A stretch of 64,000 nt of DNA, from assembly GCA_001931535.1 (NCBI GenBank), contig CP016211.1:10834377-10898376 (forward strand). Reading direction: 5' to 3'. How positions within the stretch are numbered: position 1 is the stretch's first letter; each line of letters starts with the position of its first letter. Source of the DNA: Minicystis rosea. Its GTDB lineage: Bacteria; Myxococcota_A; Polyangia; Polyangiales; Polyangiaceae. The notes under the pieces were generated by a model, which saw nothing but the letters and a program-made list of their open reading frames with translations, was not told the origin of the DNA and did not search any database. Shown here one piece after another: positions 33,652 through 41,757 of this stretch. Both the position numbers and the translations under genes were made by a program.

Positions 33652-33930
33652 TCAATCGACGATGCGAAAGTCGGGGAAGTCTCCCGCGAAGCCGCGCCAG
33701 CGCACATCGACGCGCTCGACGCGTGCCGCGCCGGGGCCGCGGTTCGCCCAGCCGATCAGATCCTTGAGGCCCTCCTCTTCGCCTTCCGCGAGGATCTCCA
33801 CGGCGCCGTCGGGCCGGTTCTTCACCCAGCCGGTGAGGCCGAGGCGTCTGGCCTCGCGCTGCGCGGACGCTCGGAAGTACACCCCCTGAACGCGACCGCG
33901 GACGAACACGTGAACCTGCTTGAGCCCCAT
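33652..33930 (-). CDS. acyP: Acylphosphatase
   Basis: The 92-residue enzyme hydrolyses acyl phosphates. Both signatures are present: VRGRVQGVYFRAS near residue 10 and GWVKNRPDGAVEI near 33, with the catalytic Arg and Asn. Length is typical. The ATG at 33930 gives the standard start; a GTG a few codons upstream is possible. It stands alone, divergent from rho. Confidence 0.92.
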   Translation of the reverse strand: MGLKQVHVFVRGRVQGVYFRASAQREARRLGLTGWVKNRPDGAVEILAEGEEEGLKDLIGWANRGPGAARVERVDVRWRGFAGDFPDFRIVD

Positions 33931-34407
33931 CCTTTGCGGCACACTTACCTGCGAGGAGCGCGCGCGGCAACCGTCGGGGGTACGCGTCGGGGCGCGCCCG
34001 ACCGGCTCCGTCCATGCGGGCCGTGCAACGGTGCGCGGCGATGCTCGGCATCCCCCGCATTGACAGGGGAGAGCCGCTTGATAGAGTCCCGCCCGATCCA
34101 CGCGGGAGCCGCGGCGGATCGCGCTCTCTGTCTACCTCGTGCCTCGTTCGCCCCTCGTTCGTTGGGGTGACGGGCAAAGGTTCGTTGGCCCGCTTGCCGG
34201 CACGGCTCGACCGGATCGAGCTCGCGGGCCGCGCTTCCAGGGCGAACGCCCTGTCCGATCCCAGTCACGTTCGCACCCGTCTCCATCCGCGTCCGACGAG
34301 TCCCCGAGTCATGACGGCTCCGGTCGGCTCGACACCCACCCACCCGTACCAGACCGAGCGCCCGGCGCGTACGCCGCGTCGAGCCCGTTTCCCGGAGTAT
34401 TCAATCG
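33931..34407. other. Divergent region and rho leader
   Basis: The 477 bases between acylphosphatase and rho contain no supported gene. Open frames are Arg-rich and overlap each other. Long leaders with attenuation control are known for rho genes, and that is plausible here, but no specific structure was identified. Confidence 0.45.
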
Positions 34408-35655
34408 ATGCACCTGCGAGAGCTGAAGCAGAAGCCGATGGCCGAGCTCGTTCAGATGGCCAAGGGCCTCAACATCGAGGGGGCCGCCGGCCTGCGCAAG
34501 CAGGAGTTGATCTTCGCGCTCCTCCAGGCGCACGCGGCGCAGGACCAGGCCGTCTATGGTGACGGCGTCCTCGAGTGCCTGCCCGACGGCTTCGGCTTCC
34601 TGCGCGCGCCCGACTACAACTACCTGCCGGGTCCGGACGACATCTACGTCTCGCCCTCGCAGATCCGGCGCTTCAACCTGCGCACCGGCGACAGCGTGAG
34701 CGGATCCATCCGTCCGCCGAAGGAGCGCGAGGCGTACTTCGCGCTGCTCAAGGTCGACAAGATCAACGGCGAGCCGCCCGAGGTGGCCCGCGACAAGATC
34801 CTCTTCGACAACCTCACGCCCCTCTACCCGCAGGGCAAGTTCAACCTGGAGAACGGCACCAAGGGCTTCTCCACGCGCATCATCGACATGCTCTGCCCCA
34901 TCGGGAAGGGCCAGCGCTGCCTCATCGTCTCGCCCCCGCGCGCGGGCAAGACGGTGCTCCTCCAGAACCTCGCCAACTCCATCAGCACGAACCACCCCGA
35001 CACGCACCTCATCGTGCTGCTCATCGACGAGCGCCCGGAAGAGGTGACGGACATGCAGCGCACCGTGAAGGGCGAGGTCATCAGCTCGACCTTCGACGAG
35101 CCGCCCACGCGTCACGTGCAGGTCGCCGAGATGGTCATCGAGAAGGCCAAGCGCCTCGTCGAGCACAAGCACGACGTGGTCATCCTCCTCGACTCGATCA
35201 CCCGCCTCGCCCGCGCCTACAACACGGTGGTGCCGCCGAGCGGCAAGATCCTGAGCGGCGGCGTCGACTCCAACGCGCTCCACAAGCCGAAGCGCTTCTT
35301 CGGCGCCGCGCGCAACGTCGAGGAGGGTGGCTCGCTCACCATCATCGCCACGGCGCTCGTCGACACCGGCTCGCGCATGGACGAGGTCATCTTCGAGGAG
35401 TTCAAGGGCACGGGTAACAGCGAGATCCACCTGGATCGCAAGCTGATGGAGAAGCGCATCTTCCCCTGCCTCGACATCAACAAGAGCGCGACCCGCAAGG
35501 AAGAGCTGCTCCTCCCGGAGTGGATCCTCCAGCGCGTGTGGCTCCTCCGCTCGCTGCTCCACCCGCTCAACGTGATCGACTCCATGGAGTTCCTCCTCGA
35601 CAAGGTGAGCCGCACCGAGTCGAACCAGGAGTTCCTCGAGTCGATGAACCAGTAG
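34408..35655 (+). CDS. rho: Transcription termination factor Rho
   Basis: The 415-residue ATPase has the N-terminal helical part (MHLRELKQKPMAELVQMAKG) and the RNA-binding cold-shock fold (DGFGFLRAPDYNYLPGPDDI). The motor domain includes Walker A (SPPRAGKTVLLQ), Walker B (VVILLDSITRLARAYN) and the R-loop region. The length is standard, without the insertions seen in some high-GC relatives. It terminates transcription and loads on C-rich RNA. Confidence 0.97.
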   Translation: MHLRELKQKPMAELVQMAKGLNIEGAAGLRKQELIFALLQAHAAQDQAVYGDGVLECLPDGFGFLRAPDYNYLPGPDDIYVSPSQIRRFNLRTGDSVSGSIRPPKEREAYFALLKVDKINGEPPEVARDKILFDNLTPLYPQGKFNLENGTKGFSTRIIDMLCPIGKGQRCLIVSPPRAGKTVLLQNLANSISTNHPDTHLIVLLIDERPEEVTDMQRTVKGEVISSTFDEPPTRHVQVAEMVIEKAKRLVEHKHDVVILLDSITRLARAYNTVVPPSGKILSGGVDSNALHKPKRFFGAARNVEEGGSLTIIATALVDTGSRMDEVIFEEFKGTGNSEIHLDRKLMEKRIFPCLDINKSATRKEELLLPEWILQRVWLLRSLLHPLNVIDSMEFLLDKVSRTESNQEFLESMNQ

Positions 35656-35682
35656 CCGAAACAGCTGAAGCGCCGCGTTGTT

Positions 35683-35711
35683 CCCGCTCGCCGACGATTC
35701 GGGCGAGCGGG
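35683..35711 (+). terminator. Stem-loop after rho
   Basis: CCCGCTCGCC and GGCGAGCGGG form a perfect ten-base stem with a nine-base loop, 27 bases after the rho stop. There is no T tract, so it may be a partial terminator before the kinase gene. Confidence 0.45.
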
Positions 35712-35767
35712 ATGAGCGGCGCGCGCGCCCTGCCCGATCGTCGCGCTCCTGTGTTAGCGTCGGGGGC

Positions 35768-37819
35768 GTGACTCAGAAGTCGGATCGCTCGCAGCAGCAG
35801 CTCGCGGCTCGTGTGGACGAGCTGGAAGCAGCGCTCGTGCGCTCCGAGAAGACGGTGCAGGCCCTCCGTGACGTGGGGCTCGCGCTGGGGAGCACGCTCG
35901 ATCTCGATCAGCTCCTCGAGCTCATCCTCAACAAGATCACCGAGCTGCTCGAGGCCGATCGGGCCACGCTCTATCTCCTCGACGAGGCGCGCGGGCGGCT
36001 GCTCTCGCGCATCATGGTCGGCGAGGAGGCGCGCTCCATCGAGCTGCCCGTGGGCGAGGGCATCGCGGGCTACGTGGCCAAGACGGGCCGCATCGTGCGC
36101 GTGAAGGACGCGTACCGCGACAAACGCTTCCAGCGCCATTGGGACGATCTCACGGGCTACAAGACGCGCTCGATCCTGGCCGCGCCCATGAAGAACCACG
36201 TGGGTCGCACCATCGGCGTGATCCAGGTGCTCAACAAGCAGCGCGGCGAGGGCGAGTTCTCCCAGCACGACGAGGAGCTGCTCACCGCGTTGGCCACGCA
36301 GGCTGCCGTCTCGATCGACAACAGCCGGCTGTTCCTCTCGGTGATCCAGAAGAACATGCAGCTCGTCGAGACCAAGGAGCAGCTCGAGCATCGGGTCGCC
36401 GATCTCAAGCTCCTCTTCGAGCTGGAGAGCGCCATGAGCGGCGCGTCGACGATGGAGGATCTCGCGCGCGGCGTGATCGGCGAGGCCTCGCGGGCCTGCG
36501 ACGCGCGCACGGGCGCGCTCCTCGTCGACGAAGGCGAAGGCGGCGTGTGGCTCTACTTCGTCGACAACGGCACGCGCCCGGAGCTGTCGGCGCTCGCGGC
36601 CGAGGCTGCTTCCGCGACCAAGCCTCCTGCTCCTGCAGGCCGTGAAGGTCGCGCGGCGCGTGAGGCGAAGGGGCCGGCTTCGGAGCGGCCGTACACGTCG
36701 GGCAAGCCGAGCGCGCTCGCGGCCTCGGCGCGGCGGCAATCGGGCCTGCGTGAAGTGGCGCGCGGCCCCGAGGTGAAGCGCGTCGCGGTGAAGCGCAACG
36801 AGGGCATCATCGGTTGGTCGATGGTGCACAACGAGGCCATCTGCCTGCCGCTCGACGCCGCGCGTCTGGGCGAGAGCCTCGACGGGCCGATGTCGGCGCG
36901 GCTCGGTCAGGTGCTCAACGTGGCGCCGGGCTCGGCCATCGCGGTGCCGCTCGAAGGCGAAGGGGACGAGGCGGTGGGCGCCATCGCGCTCTACGACTCG
37001 CGCAAGCCGGCCGGCTTCACGCAGGACGATCGCGCGCTCCTCCGGCTCATCTCGGCGAACGCGTCCACCGCGGTGCGCCTCTTCCGCTCGCGCCTCGAGC
37101 GGGAGCGCAGCGAGCGGCTCACCACCATCGGCCGGCTGCTCTCCGGGGTGATGCACGACATGCGCACGCCGCTCACGGTCATCAGCGGCTACGTGCAGCT
37201 CATGGCCACGGCGGGCGATCCGCAGCAGCGCTCCGATCACGCCAAGCTCATCCTGAAGCAGTTCGATCTGATCAGCGCCATGCAGCGCGAGGTGCTCGAG
37301 TTCGCCCGCGGGGAGCGGAGCATCCTCGTGCGCAAGGTGTACCTGACCAAGTTCTTCGAGGACATGGAGCGCCAGCTCCAGCGCGAGATCGAGGGCACGG
37401 GCGTGAAGCTCGAGGTGATCCTCGAGGACCGCGGCGTGGCGCGCTTCGACGAGTCGAAGATGACGCGCGTGGTCCACAACCTCAGCCGCAACGCCGTCGA
37501 GGCGATGAGCCCGCGCGGCGGCAAGCTCACGCTGCGCGTCTCGCGCGAGGGGTCCGATCTCGTGGTCGCGGTGAGCGACACGGGCAAGGGCATCCCCAAG
37601 GAGATCGAGGACAAGCTCTTCCAGTCCTTCGTGACCTCCGGCAAGCGCGGGGGCACGGGCCTCGGCCTCGCGATCGTGAAGAAGATCGTCGACGAGCACG
37701 CCGGCTCCATCAAGGTGGAGTCGTCGTCGTCGGGCGCGACCTTCACCCTGCGTCTGCCCCAGGAAAACCAAGCCCAGGCGCAGGGCGAGACCGCTCGAAA
37801 CGGCCGCGCGCCCTCCTGA
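35768..37819 (+). CDS. Soluble GAF-GAF histidine kinase
   Basis: From GTG 35768 the 683-residue protein has an N-terminal coiled coil. GAF 1 covers about 35-190 and GAF 2 about 220-440; the latter is interrupted by a low-complexity Ala/Pro/Arg segment near 280-330. HisKA has its His at about 463 (SGVMHDMRTPLTVIS), and the HATPase domain has DTGKGIP and GGTGLGLAIVKK. No membrane segment. A signal binds to the GAF domains and controls autophosphorylation. No partner regulator is encoded nearby. The start is less certain, since the frame opens at 35678 and no strong ribosome-binding site is visible. Confidence 0.87.
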   Translation: MTQKSDRSQQQLAARVDELEAALVRSEKTVQALRDVGLALGSTLDLDQLLELILNKITELLEADRATLYLLDEARGRLLSRIMVGEEARSIELPVGEGIAGYVAKTGRIVRVKDAYRDKRFQRHWDDLTGYKTRSILAAPMKNHVGRTIGVIQVLNKQRGEGEFSQHDEELLTALATQAAVSIDNSRLFLSVIQKNMQLVETKEQLEHRVADLKLLFELESAMSGASTMEDLARGVIGEASRACDARTGALLVDEGEGGVWLYFVDNGTRPELSALAAEAASATKPPAPAGREGRAAREAKGPASERPYTSGKPSALAASARRQSGLREVARGPEVKRVAVKRNEGIIGWSMVHNEAICLPLDAARLGESLDGPMSARLGQVLNVAPGSAIAVPLEGEGDEAVGAIALYDSRKPAGFTQDDRALLRLISANASTAVRLFRSRLERERSERLTTIGRLLSGVMHDMRTPLTVISGYVQLMATAGDPQQRSDHAKLILKQFDLISAMQREVLEFARGERSILVRKVYLTKFFEDMERQLQREIEGTGVKLEVILEDRGVARFDESKMTRVVHNLSRNAVEAMSPRGGKLTLRVSREGSDLVVAVSDTGKGIPKEIEDKLFQSFVTSGKRGGTGLGLAIVKKIVDEHAGSIKVESSSSGATFTLRLPQENQAQAQGETARNGRAPS

Positions 37820-38093
37820 TCGGCGGAGCGCGCCCGAGCCTTCACGACGACGGCATCGTGCGAGCTTCGTTTCGTCGGGGCGTGCCGAGGGCCGAGGCGA
37901 ATGCGCGCCTCATCGCGATGACGGCGAGCTTCGTCTCGACGGTGTACCCAGCAGGCGCCTCTTCGCGGCGAGGGAGGCAGCGTGCGCGCCTCGCCTCGAC
38001 GGGAGGGGGTGCCAGCACGCGCCTCATCGCGATGACGGTGAATCAGGCGCCGAGGAGTGCGCGCGCGCGGACGGCGAAGGGCGAGCGGAGATG

Positions 38094-38111
38094 GTGCTAA
38101 GAATTTAGCAC
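38094..38111. promoter_or_regulatory. BlaI/MecI-type operator 1
   Basis: GTGCTAAGAATTTAGCAC has perfect seven-base arms around a four-base spacer. It lies 45 bases before the repressor ATG. AT-rich palindromes of this kind are the usual binding sites of the BlaI family; binding here is inference. Confidence 0.7.
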
Positions 38112-38119
38112 GGCGAGCT

Positions 38120-38135
38120 TGCTAATTTTTTAGCA
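38120..38135. promoter_or_regulatory. BlaI/MecI-type operator 2
   Basis: TGCTAATTTTTTAGCA has the same inner arms TGCTAA/TTAGCA and a four-base spacer. Its centre is 25 bases from that of operator 1, about two and a half helical turns. A TTGCTA/TATCCA pair overlaps it and may be the promoter, which would make the repressor autoregulatory. Confidence 0.7.
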
Positions 38136-38155
38136 CGTGGGGTATCCATGTCGGC

Positions 38156-38548
38156 ATGACGAAGTCGGGCAGTGCGCCGAGCCTCACGAGGCGCGAGCGC
38201 GAGATCATGGACATTCTCTACCGGCGTGGGCGCGCGACGGCGCACGAGGTGCTGGAGGATCTCGCCGATCCCCCGAGCTACTCGGCGGTGCGGGCGCTGC
38301 TCCGGTTGCTCGAAGAGCGGGGCCACGTGAAGCACGCGGAGGAGGGGCAGCGGTACGTGTACTCGCCCGCCGTCGCGCGCGGCGAGGCGCGCCGGAACGC
38401 GCTGTCGCACGTGGTGAAGACGTTCTTCGCCGGCTCGGTGGAGCAGGCGGTGGCCACGCTCGTGGAGTCGTCGCGATCGAAGCTCTCGCGCGAGGAGCTG
38501 GATCGGCTTTCGGATCTCATCGATCGCGCGAAGAAGGAGGGTCGCTGA
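38156..38548 (+). CDS. BlaI/MecI/CopY-family repressor
   Basis: The 130-residue protein has the family's winged helix: LTRREREIMDILYRRGRATA, then HEVLEDLADPPSYSAVRALL and YVYSPAVARGEARRNALSHV. A C-terminal dimer part follows. BlaI-type repressors hold down their own operon until the partner M56 sensor peptidase cleaves them or causes their cleavage. The next gene encodes such a peptidase and starts two bases later. ATG 38156 and another ATG at 38148 in a different frame both lie close to operator 2. Confidence 0.92.
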   Translation: MTKSGSAPSLTRREREIMDILYRRGRATAHEVLEDLADPPSYSAVRALLRLLEERGHVKHAEEGQRYVYSPAVARGEARRNALSHVVKTFFAGSVEQAVATLVESSRSKLSREELDRLSDLIDRAKKEGR

Positions 38549-38549
38549 C

Positions 38550-40547
38550 ATGTTCCTCGATCGCGGTGTCGAAGGCGCCCTGCGCGTCGCCGTGCTGCTC
38601 GGCCTCACGCTGGCCGCGCTCCCTGTTCTGCGCCGCGCGCCCGCGTCGGCGCGTCGCCTGCTCCTCTCGCTCGCGCTCGGTGGAGCGCTGCTCTTGCCGG
38701 CGGTCTCCGCCATCGTGCCCGCGCTGCGCGTGACCGCGCCGTCGGCGATCGTGGTGAGCCGCGGGCCATTCCTGGAGCCGCTCGCGCCGGATGGGCCGGT
38801 GCTCGCGACGGCAGGGGCCAGCGCGGCTCCGGCGCTCGTGGCGGCGCCCGTGCGAAGCGTGGATCTGCGCGCCGTCGCGGTGGCCGTGTGGTTGCTGGGC
38901 GCGGCCGTCGTGCTCGCGCGGCTTGGGCTCGGTGTGATGCGGGCGCGCGCGATGGTGCGGCGGGCCGAGGCAGCGCCGTCGTGGTCGGGCGCGATCGCGC
39001 GGGCGGCGCGGGTCATGGGGATCCACGCCGACGTGCGCGCGAGCGACGAGGTCGATGCGCCGGCGGTCACCGGCGTCATCTCGCCGGTGGTGCTCGTGCC
39101 GCGCGCGTCGGAGACGTGGACCGAGGAGCGGCGCTACATGGTGCTCTTGCACGAGCTCTCCCATGTTCGCCAGCGGGACTGCCTCGCGCAGATCGTGGCG
39201 CAGGTGGCGTGCGCGGTGCACTGGTTCGATCCGCTCGTGTGGATCGCGGCGCGCCGCCTGCGTATCGAGCGCGAGCTCTCGGCCGATGACGCCGTGCTCG
39301 CCGCGGGCACGAAGGCCTCGTTCTATGCCGAGGATTTGCTGGCCATCGCCGGTGCGGCCGCGACGGCGCGCGAGGTGCCTGCGGGCGCGCTCGGGATGGC
39401 CGAGCGATCGGAGCTGGCGGCGCGGGTGACCGCGATCGTGGCGCGGGGCGCGCGGAGGACGCTGTCCCGCGGGCGCACGGCGCTGCTCGTCGCGGGGTGC
39501 GGGACGACGCTGTTCGTGGTGGCCTGCGCGACGCCCGAGGTGAAGAGCCCCGAGGACGCGTCGCATCCGGCGGCCGCGAGCACGCCGGCGCCGAGCGCCG
39601 CGGCCTCGACGATCGACGCGAAGCTGCAGGCGATCGCCGATGAAGAGCTCGATCGCACGCTGGCCGAGTGGCAGGGGCGCGCGGGCACGATCGTGGTGCT
39701 CGATCCAGCGACGGGCGCGGTCCTCGCGAATGCGGGGCGCGAGAAGGGCGCGCGCGTCGACGTCGCGGTGACCCATGCGTACATGACGGGATCGACGCTC
39801 AAGCCGATCACGCTGGCGGCGGCGCTCGACGAAGGCGTGATCACGCCGGCCGATCGCTTCGACTGCGAGAACGGGGCGCGCAAGTACGATCACCTCGTTC
39901 TCCGTGACGCCGGGTCCTACGGGACGCTCACGGTGCCGGAGATGCTCGCCGTCTCGACCAACATCGGCTTCGCGAAGATCTTCGATCGCCTCGGCGCCGA
40001 TCGGATGGATCGGTGGCTGCGCCGGTTCCACTTCGGCGCCGCGCCCGCGATCGAAGGCGCCGTGGCCGGCGAGATGCCGCCGCGCTACGCGGATCGATCC
40101 TTCGAAGGCGCGGTGGTCGCGATCGGCGAGGGGATGGCGGCGAGCCCGCTCCAGCTTGCGGCGGCGTACGCCGCGATCGCCAACGACGGCGTGTACGTCG
40201 CGCCGACGCTGACGCGCCGCTCGGGCGCGCCGCCGCGCGAGCCGCTCATGAAGCCCGAGACGGCCCGCACGGTGATCGCGATGCTCGAAGGCGCGGTGAA
40301 CGGCGAGCGCGCCACGGGCAAGGCCGCGCGCATCCACGGGGCGCGCGTCGCGGGCAAGACGGGGACCGCCGAGTGGCTCGCGCGCGACAAGGACGGCACG
40401 TATGCGAGCTTCGTCGGCATGTTCCCGGCGGAGCGGCCTCGGTTCGTGATCCTCGTGGGCGTGGAGCAGCCGCGTGAAGGCGGCACCGGCGGGACCGTCG
40501 CCGCGCCTGCGTTTGCGCGTGTCGCGACGCGCGTGCTCGGCGGTTGA
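38550..40547 (+). CDS. M56 (BlaR1-like) peptidase fused to a penicillin-binding transpeptidase domain
   Basis: The 665-residue protein starts with membrane helices (about 9-60 and 105-130). An M56 zinc peptidase follows with HELSH at 201-205 and RIERELSADDAVL after it. Further helices lie around 310-325 (TALLVAGCGTTLFVVACA), and a linker leads on. The C-terminal 275 residues are a penicillin-binding domain with SxxK at Ser415 (GSTLKPI), SxN at 469 (STN) and KTGT at 603. BlaR1 normally ends in a class-D-beta-lactamase-like sensor; here the domain looks like a class B PBP transpeptidase. It is coupled to the BlaI-like gene. It may sense beta-lactams or cell-wall state and could keep enzymatic activity. 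Confidence 0.85.
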   Translation: MFLDRGVEGALRVAVLLGLTLAALPVLRRAPASARRLLLSLALGGALLLPAVSAIVPALRVTAPSAIVVSRGPFLEPLAPDGPVLATAGASAAPALVAAPVRSVDLRAVAVAVWLLGAAVVLARLGLGVMRARAMVRRAEAAPSWSGAIARAARVMGIHADVRASDEVDAPAVTGVISPVVLVPRASETWTEERRYMVLLHELSHVRQRDCLAQIVAQVACAVHWFDPLVWIAARRLRIERELSADDAVLAAGTKASFYAEDLLAIAGAAATAREVPAGALGMAERSELAARVTAIVARGARRTLSRGRTALLVAGCGTTLFVVACATPEVKSPEDASHPAAASTPAPSAAASTIDAKLQAIADEELDRTLAEWQGRAGTIVVLDPATGAVLANAGREKGARVDVAVTHAYMTGSTLKPITLAAALDEGVITPADRFDCENGARKYDHLVLRDAGSYGTLTVPEMLAVSTNIGFAKIFDRLGADRMDRWLRRFHFGAAPAIEGAVAGEMPPRYADRSFEGAVVAIGEGMAASPLQLAAAYAAIANDGVYVAPTLTRRSGAPPREPLMKPETARTVIAMLEGAVNGERATGKAARIHGARVAGKTGTAEWLARDKDGTYASFVGMFPAERPRFVILVGVEQPREGGTGGTVAAPAFARVATRVLGG

Positions 40548-40552
40548 TCGCT

Positions 40553-40599
40553 CCGTCCGTCCGGTTGTGTCGGCGCCGCCTGCACCGCCGGACGGACGG
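40553..40599 (+). terminator. Long stem-loop after the M56-PBP gene
   Basis: CCGTCCGTCCGG and CCGGACGGACGG form a perfect 12-base stem around a 23-base loop, six bases after the stop. No T tract follows. It separates the repressor operon from the Fe-S protein gene. Confidence 0.5.
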
Positions 40600-40650
40600 C
40601 CTCTGCGAGCGGGCTTGCACGCGGAGTGCACACCCACGACACTCGCTGCA

Positions 40651-41757
40651 GTGACCTCGCTCCGCCTCCCCCTGCTCGAGCCACACCGCGCCTCGCTCGA
40701 GACGTGCGTCTACTGCCCGAAGCTCTCGCGCGCGGCGTGCCCCGTCTCCAATGCCGAGCACAGCGAGACGGTGACGCCGTGGGGGAAGATGTCCCTCGCC
40801 TTCTTCGCGGCGCGCGGTGACGTGCCCCTCGATCGCGAGCACGCCGCGCCCGCCTGGGCCTGCACCGGCTGCTACGCCTGCCGCGAGCGCTGCGATCACA
40901 AGAACGAGGTCGCCACCGTGCTCACCGATGCGCGCGCGGAGCTGTTCGCAGCCGAGGCCGCGCCCGAGGGCGCGCGCCGCGTGGCCGCGGGATTCGCGGC
41001 GCGCGCCGTCGAGATCGCGCGCGCCGTCGATGCCCTCGATCCCGCGCCGAAGCCGGAGGGCGCCGCGGCCGTGCTCATCGGCTGCAGCTATGCGCGGCAC
41101 GCGCCCGAGGTCGCGGCCGACGCGCTCCGCGCCACCGGCAAGCTCCTCGACAAGCCGGTGCGCGCGCTGCGTTCGTGCTGCGGTCTCCCGCTCCTCCATG
41201 CCGGCGATCGAACGGGCTTCATGGCAGCGGCGCGGCGCCTCGTGGCCGAGCTCGCCGACACCACGCACGTGGTCGCCGTCGATCCCGGCTGCGCGCGCAC
41301 GCTGCTCGTCGAGTATCCGCGCCTCGGGGTGGAGGTGCCGCGGCCCGAGCTCTTCATCGACCTGGCCGCGCGCTCGCAGAGCCGCCTGCGCCCGATGAAG
41401 GATGCGCCCGCGTTCCGCTATCACGATCCCTGTCAGCTCGGTCGCGGCCTCGGCCGCTACGAGCCGCCGCGCACCATCCTCGCGCGCATCGGTGGCCGCG
41501 CGCCGCTGGAGATGGTGCGCCACGGGCAGCACGCCGAATGCAGCGGCGGCGGCGGCCTCCTGCCGGCGACGCGGCCCGAGACGTCGCGGGCCATCGCCGA
41601 GGCGCGCATCGCCGAGCACCGCGCCGAGGGCGGCGGCGTGCTCGTCACCGCGTGTGCCGAGAGCCTCCGGCGCTTCCGCAAGAGCGGCGAGCCGGCGGAG
41701 GACATCGTGTCGCTCGTCGCGCGCGCGCTCCTCGATGATGGGGTATCGCGCGGGTGA
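40651..41757 (+). CDS. CCG-domain Fe-S oxidoreductase-like protein
   Basis: From GTG 40651 the 368-residue protein has two N-terminal Cys clusters: CVYCPKLSRAACPV, a variant, and CTGCYACRERC, of the 4Fe-4S ferredoxin type. Two CCG-type segments follow (RSCCGLPLLHAGD near 175; HDPCQLGRG and AECSGGGGLLPAT near 275-300), as in GlcF and the B subunit of heterodisulfide reductase. These suggest electron transfer from a donor to a quinone or disulfide. The partner is not encoded nearby. The gene overlaps the following kinase by GTGA, so the two are coupled. Confidence 0.8.
   Translation: MTSLRLPLLEPHRASLETCVYCPKLSRAACPVSNAEHSETVTPWGKMSLAFFAARGDVPLDREHAAPAWACTGCYACRERCDHKNEVATVLTDARAELFAAEAAPEGARRVAAGFAARAVEIARAVDALDPAPKPEGAAAVLIGCSYARHAPEVAADALRATGKLLDKPVRALRSCCGLPLLHAGDRTGFMAAARRLVAELADTTHVVAVDPGCARTLLVEYPRLGVEVPRPELFIDLAARSQSRLRPMKDAPAFRYHDPCQLGRGLGRYEPPRTILARIGGRAPLEMVRHGQHAECSGGGGLLPATRPETSRAIAEARIAEHRAEGGGVLVTACAESLRRFRKSGEPAEDIVSLVARALLDDGVSRG

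Larger units (their letters stand above)
37820..38155. other. Intergenic region before the blaI-like gene
   Basis: It holds a 21-base direct repeat, CGCGCCTCATCGCGATGACGG, at 37904-37924 and 38018-38038, in otherwise gene-free DNA. It also contains the two BlaI-type operators near the right end. Confidence 0.55.

Noticed and set aside
38550..40547. Classical BlaR1 with a class-D-like sensor
   Set aside because: The second and third active-site motifs are STN and KTGT with PBP-type spacing, and the SxxK context is GSTLKP, which fits a class B transpeptidase better.
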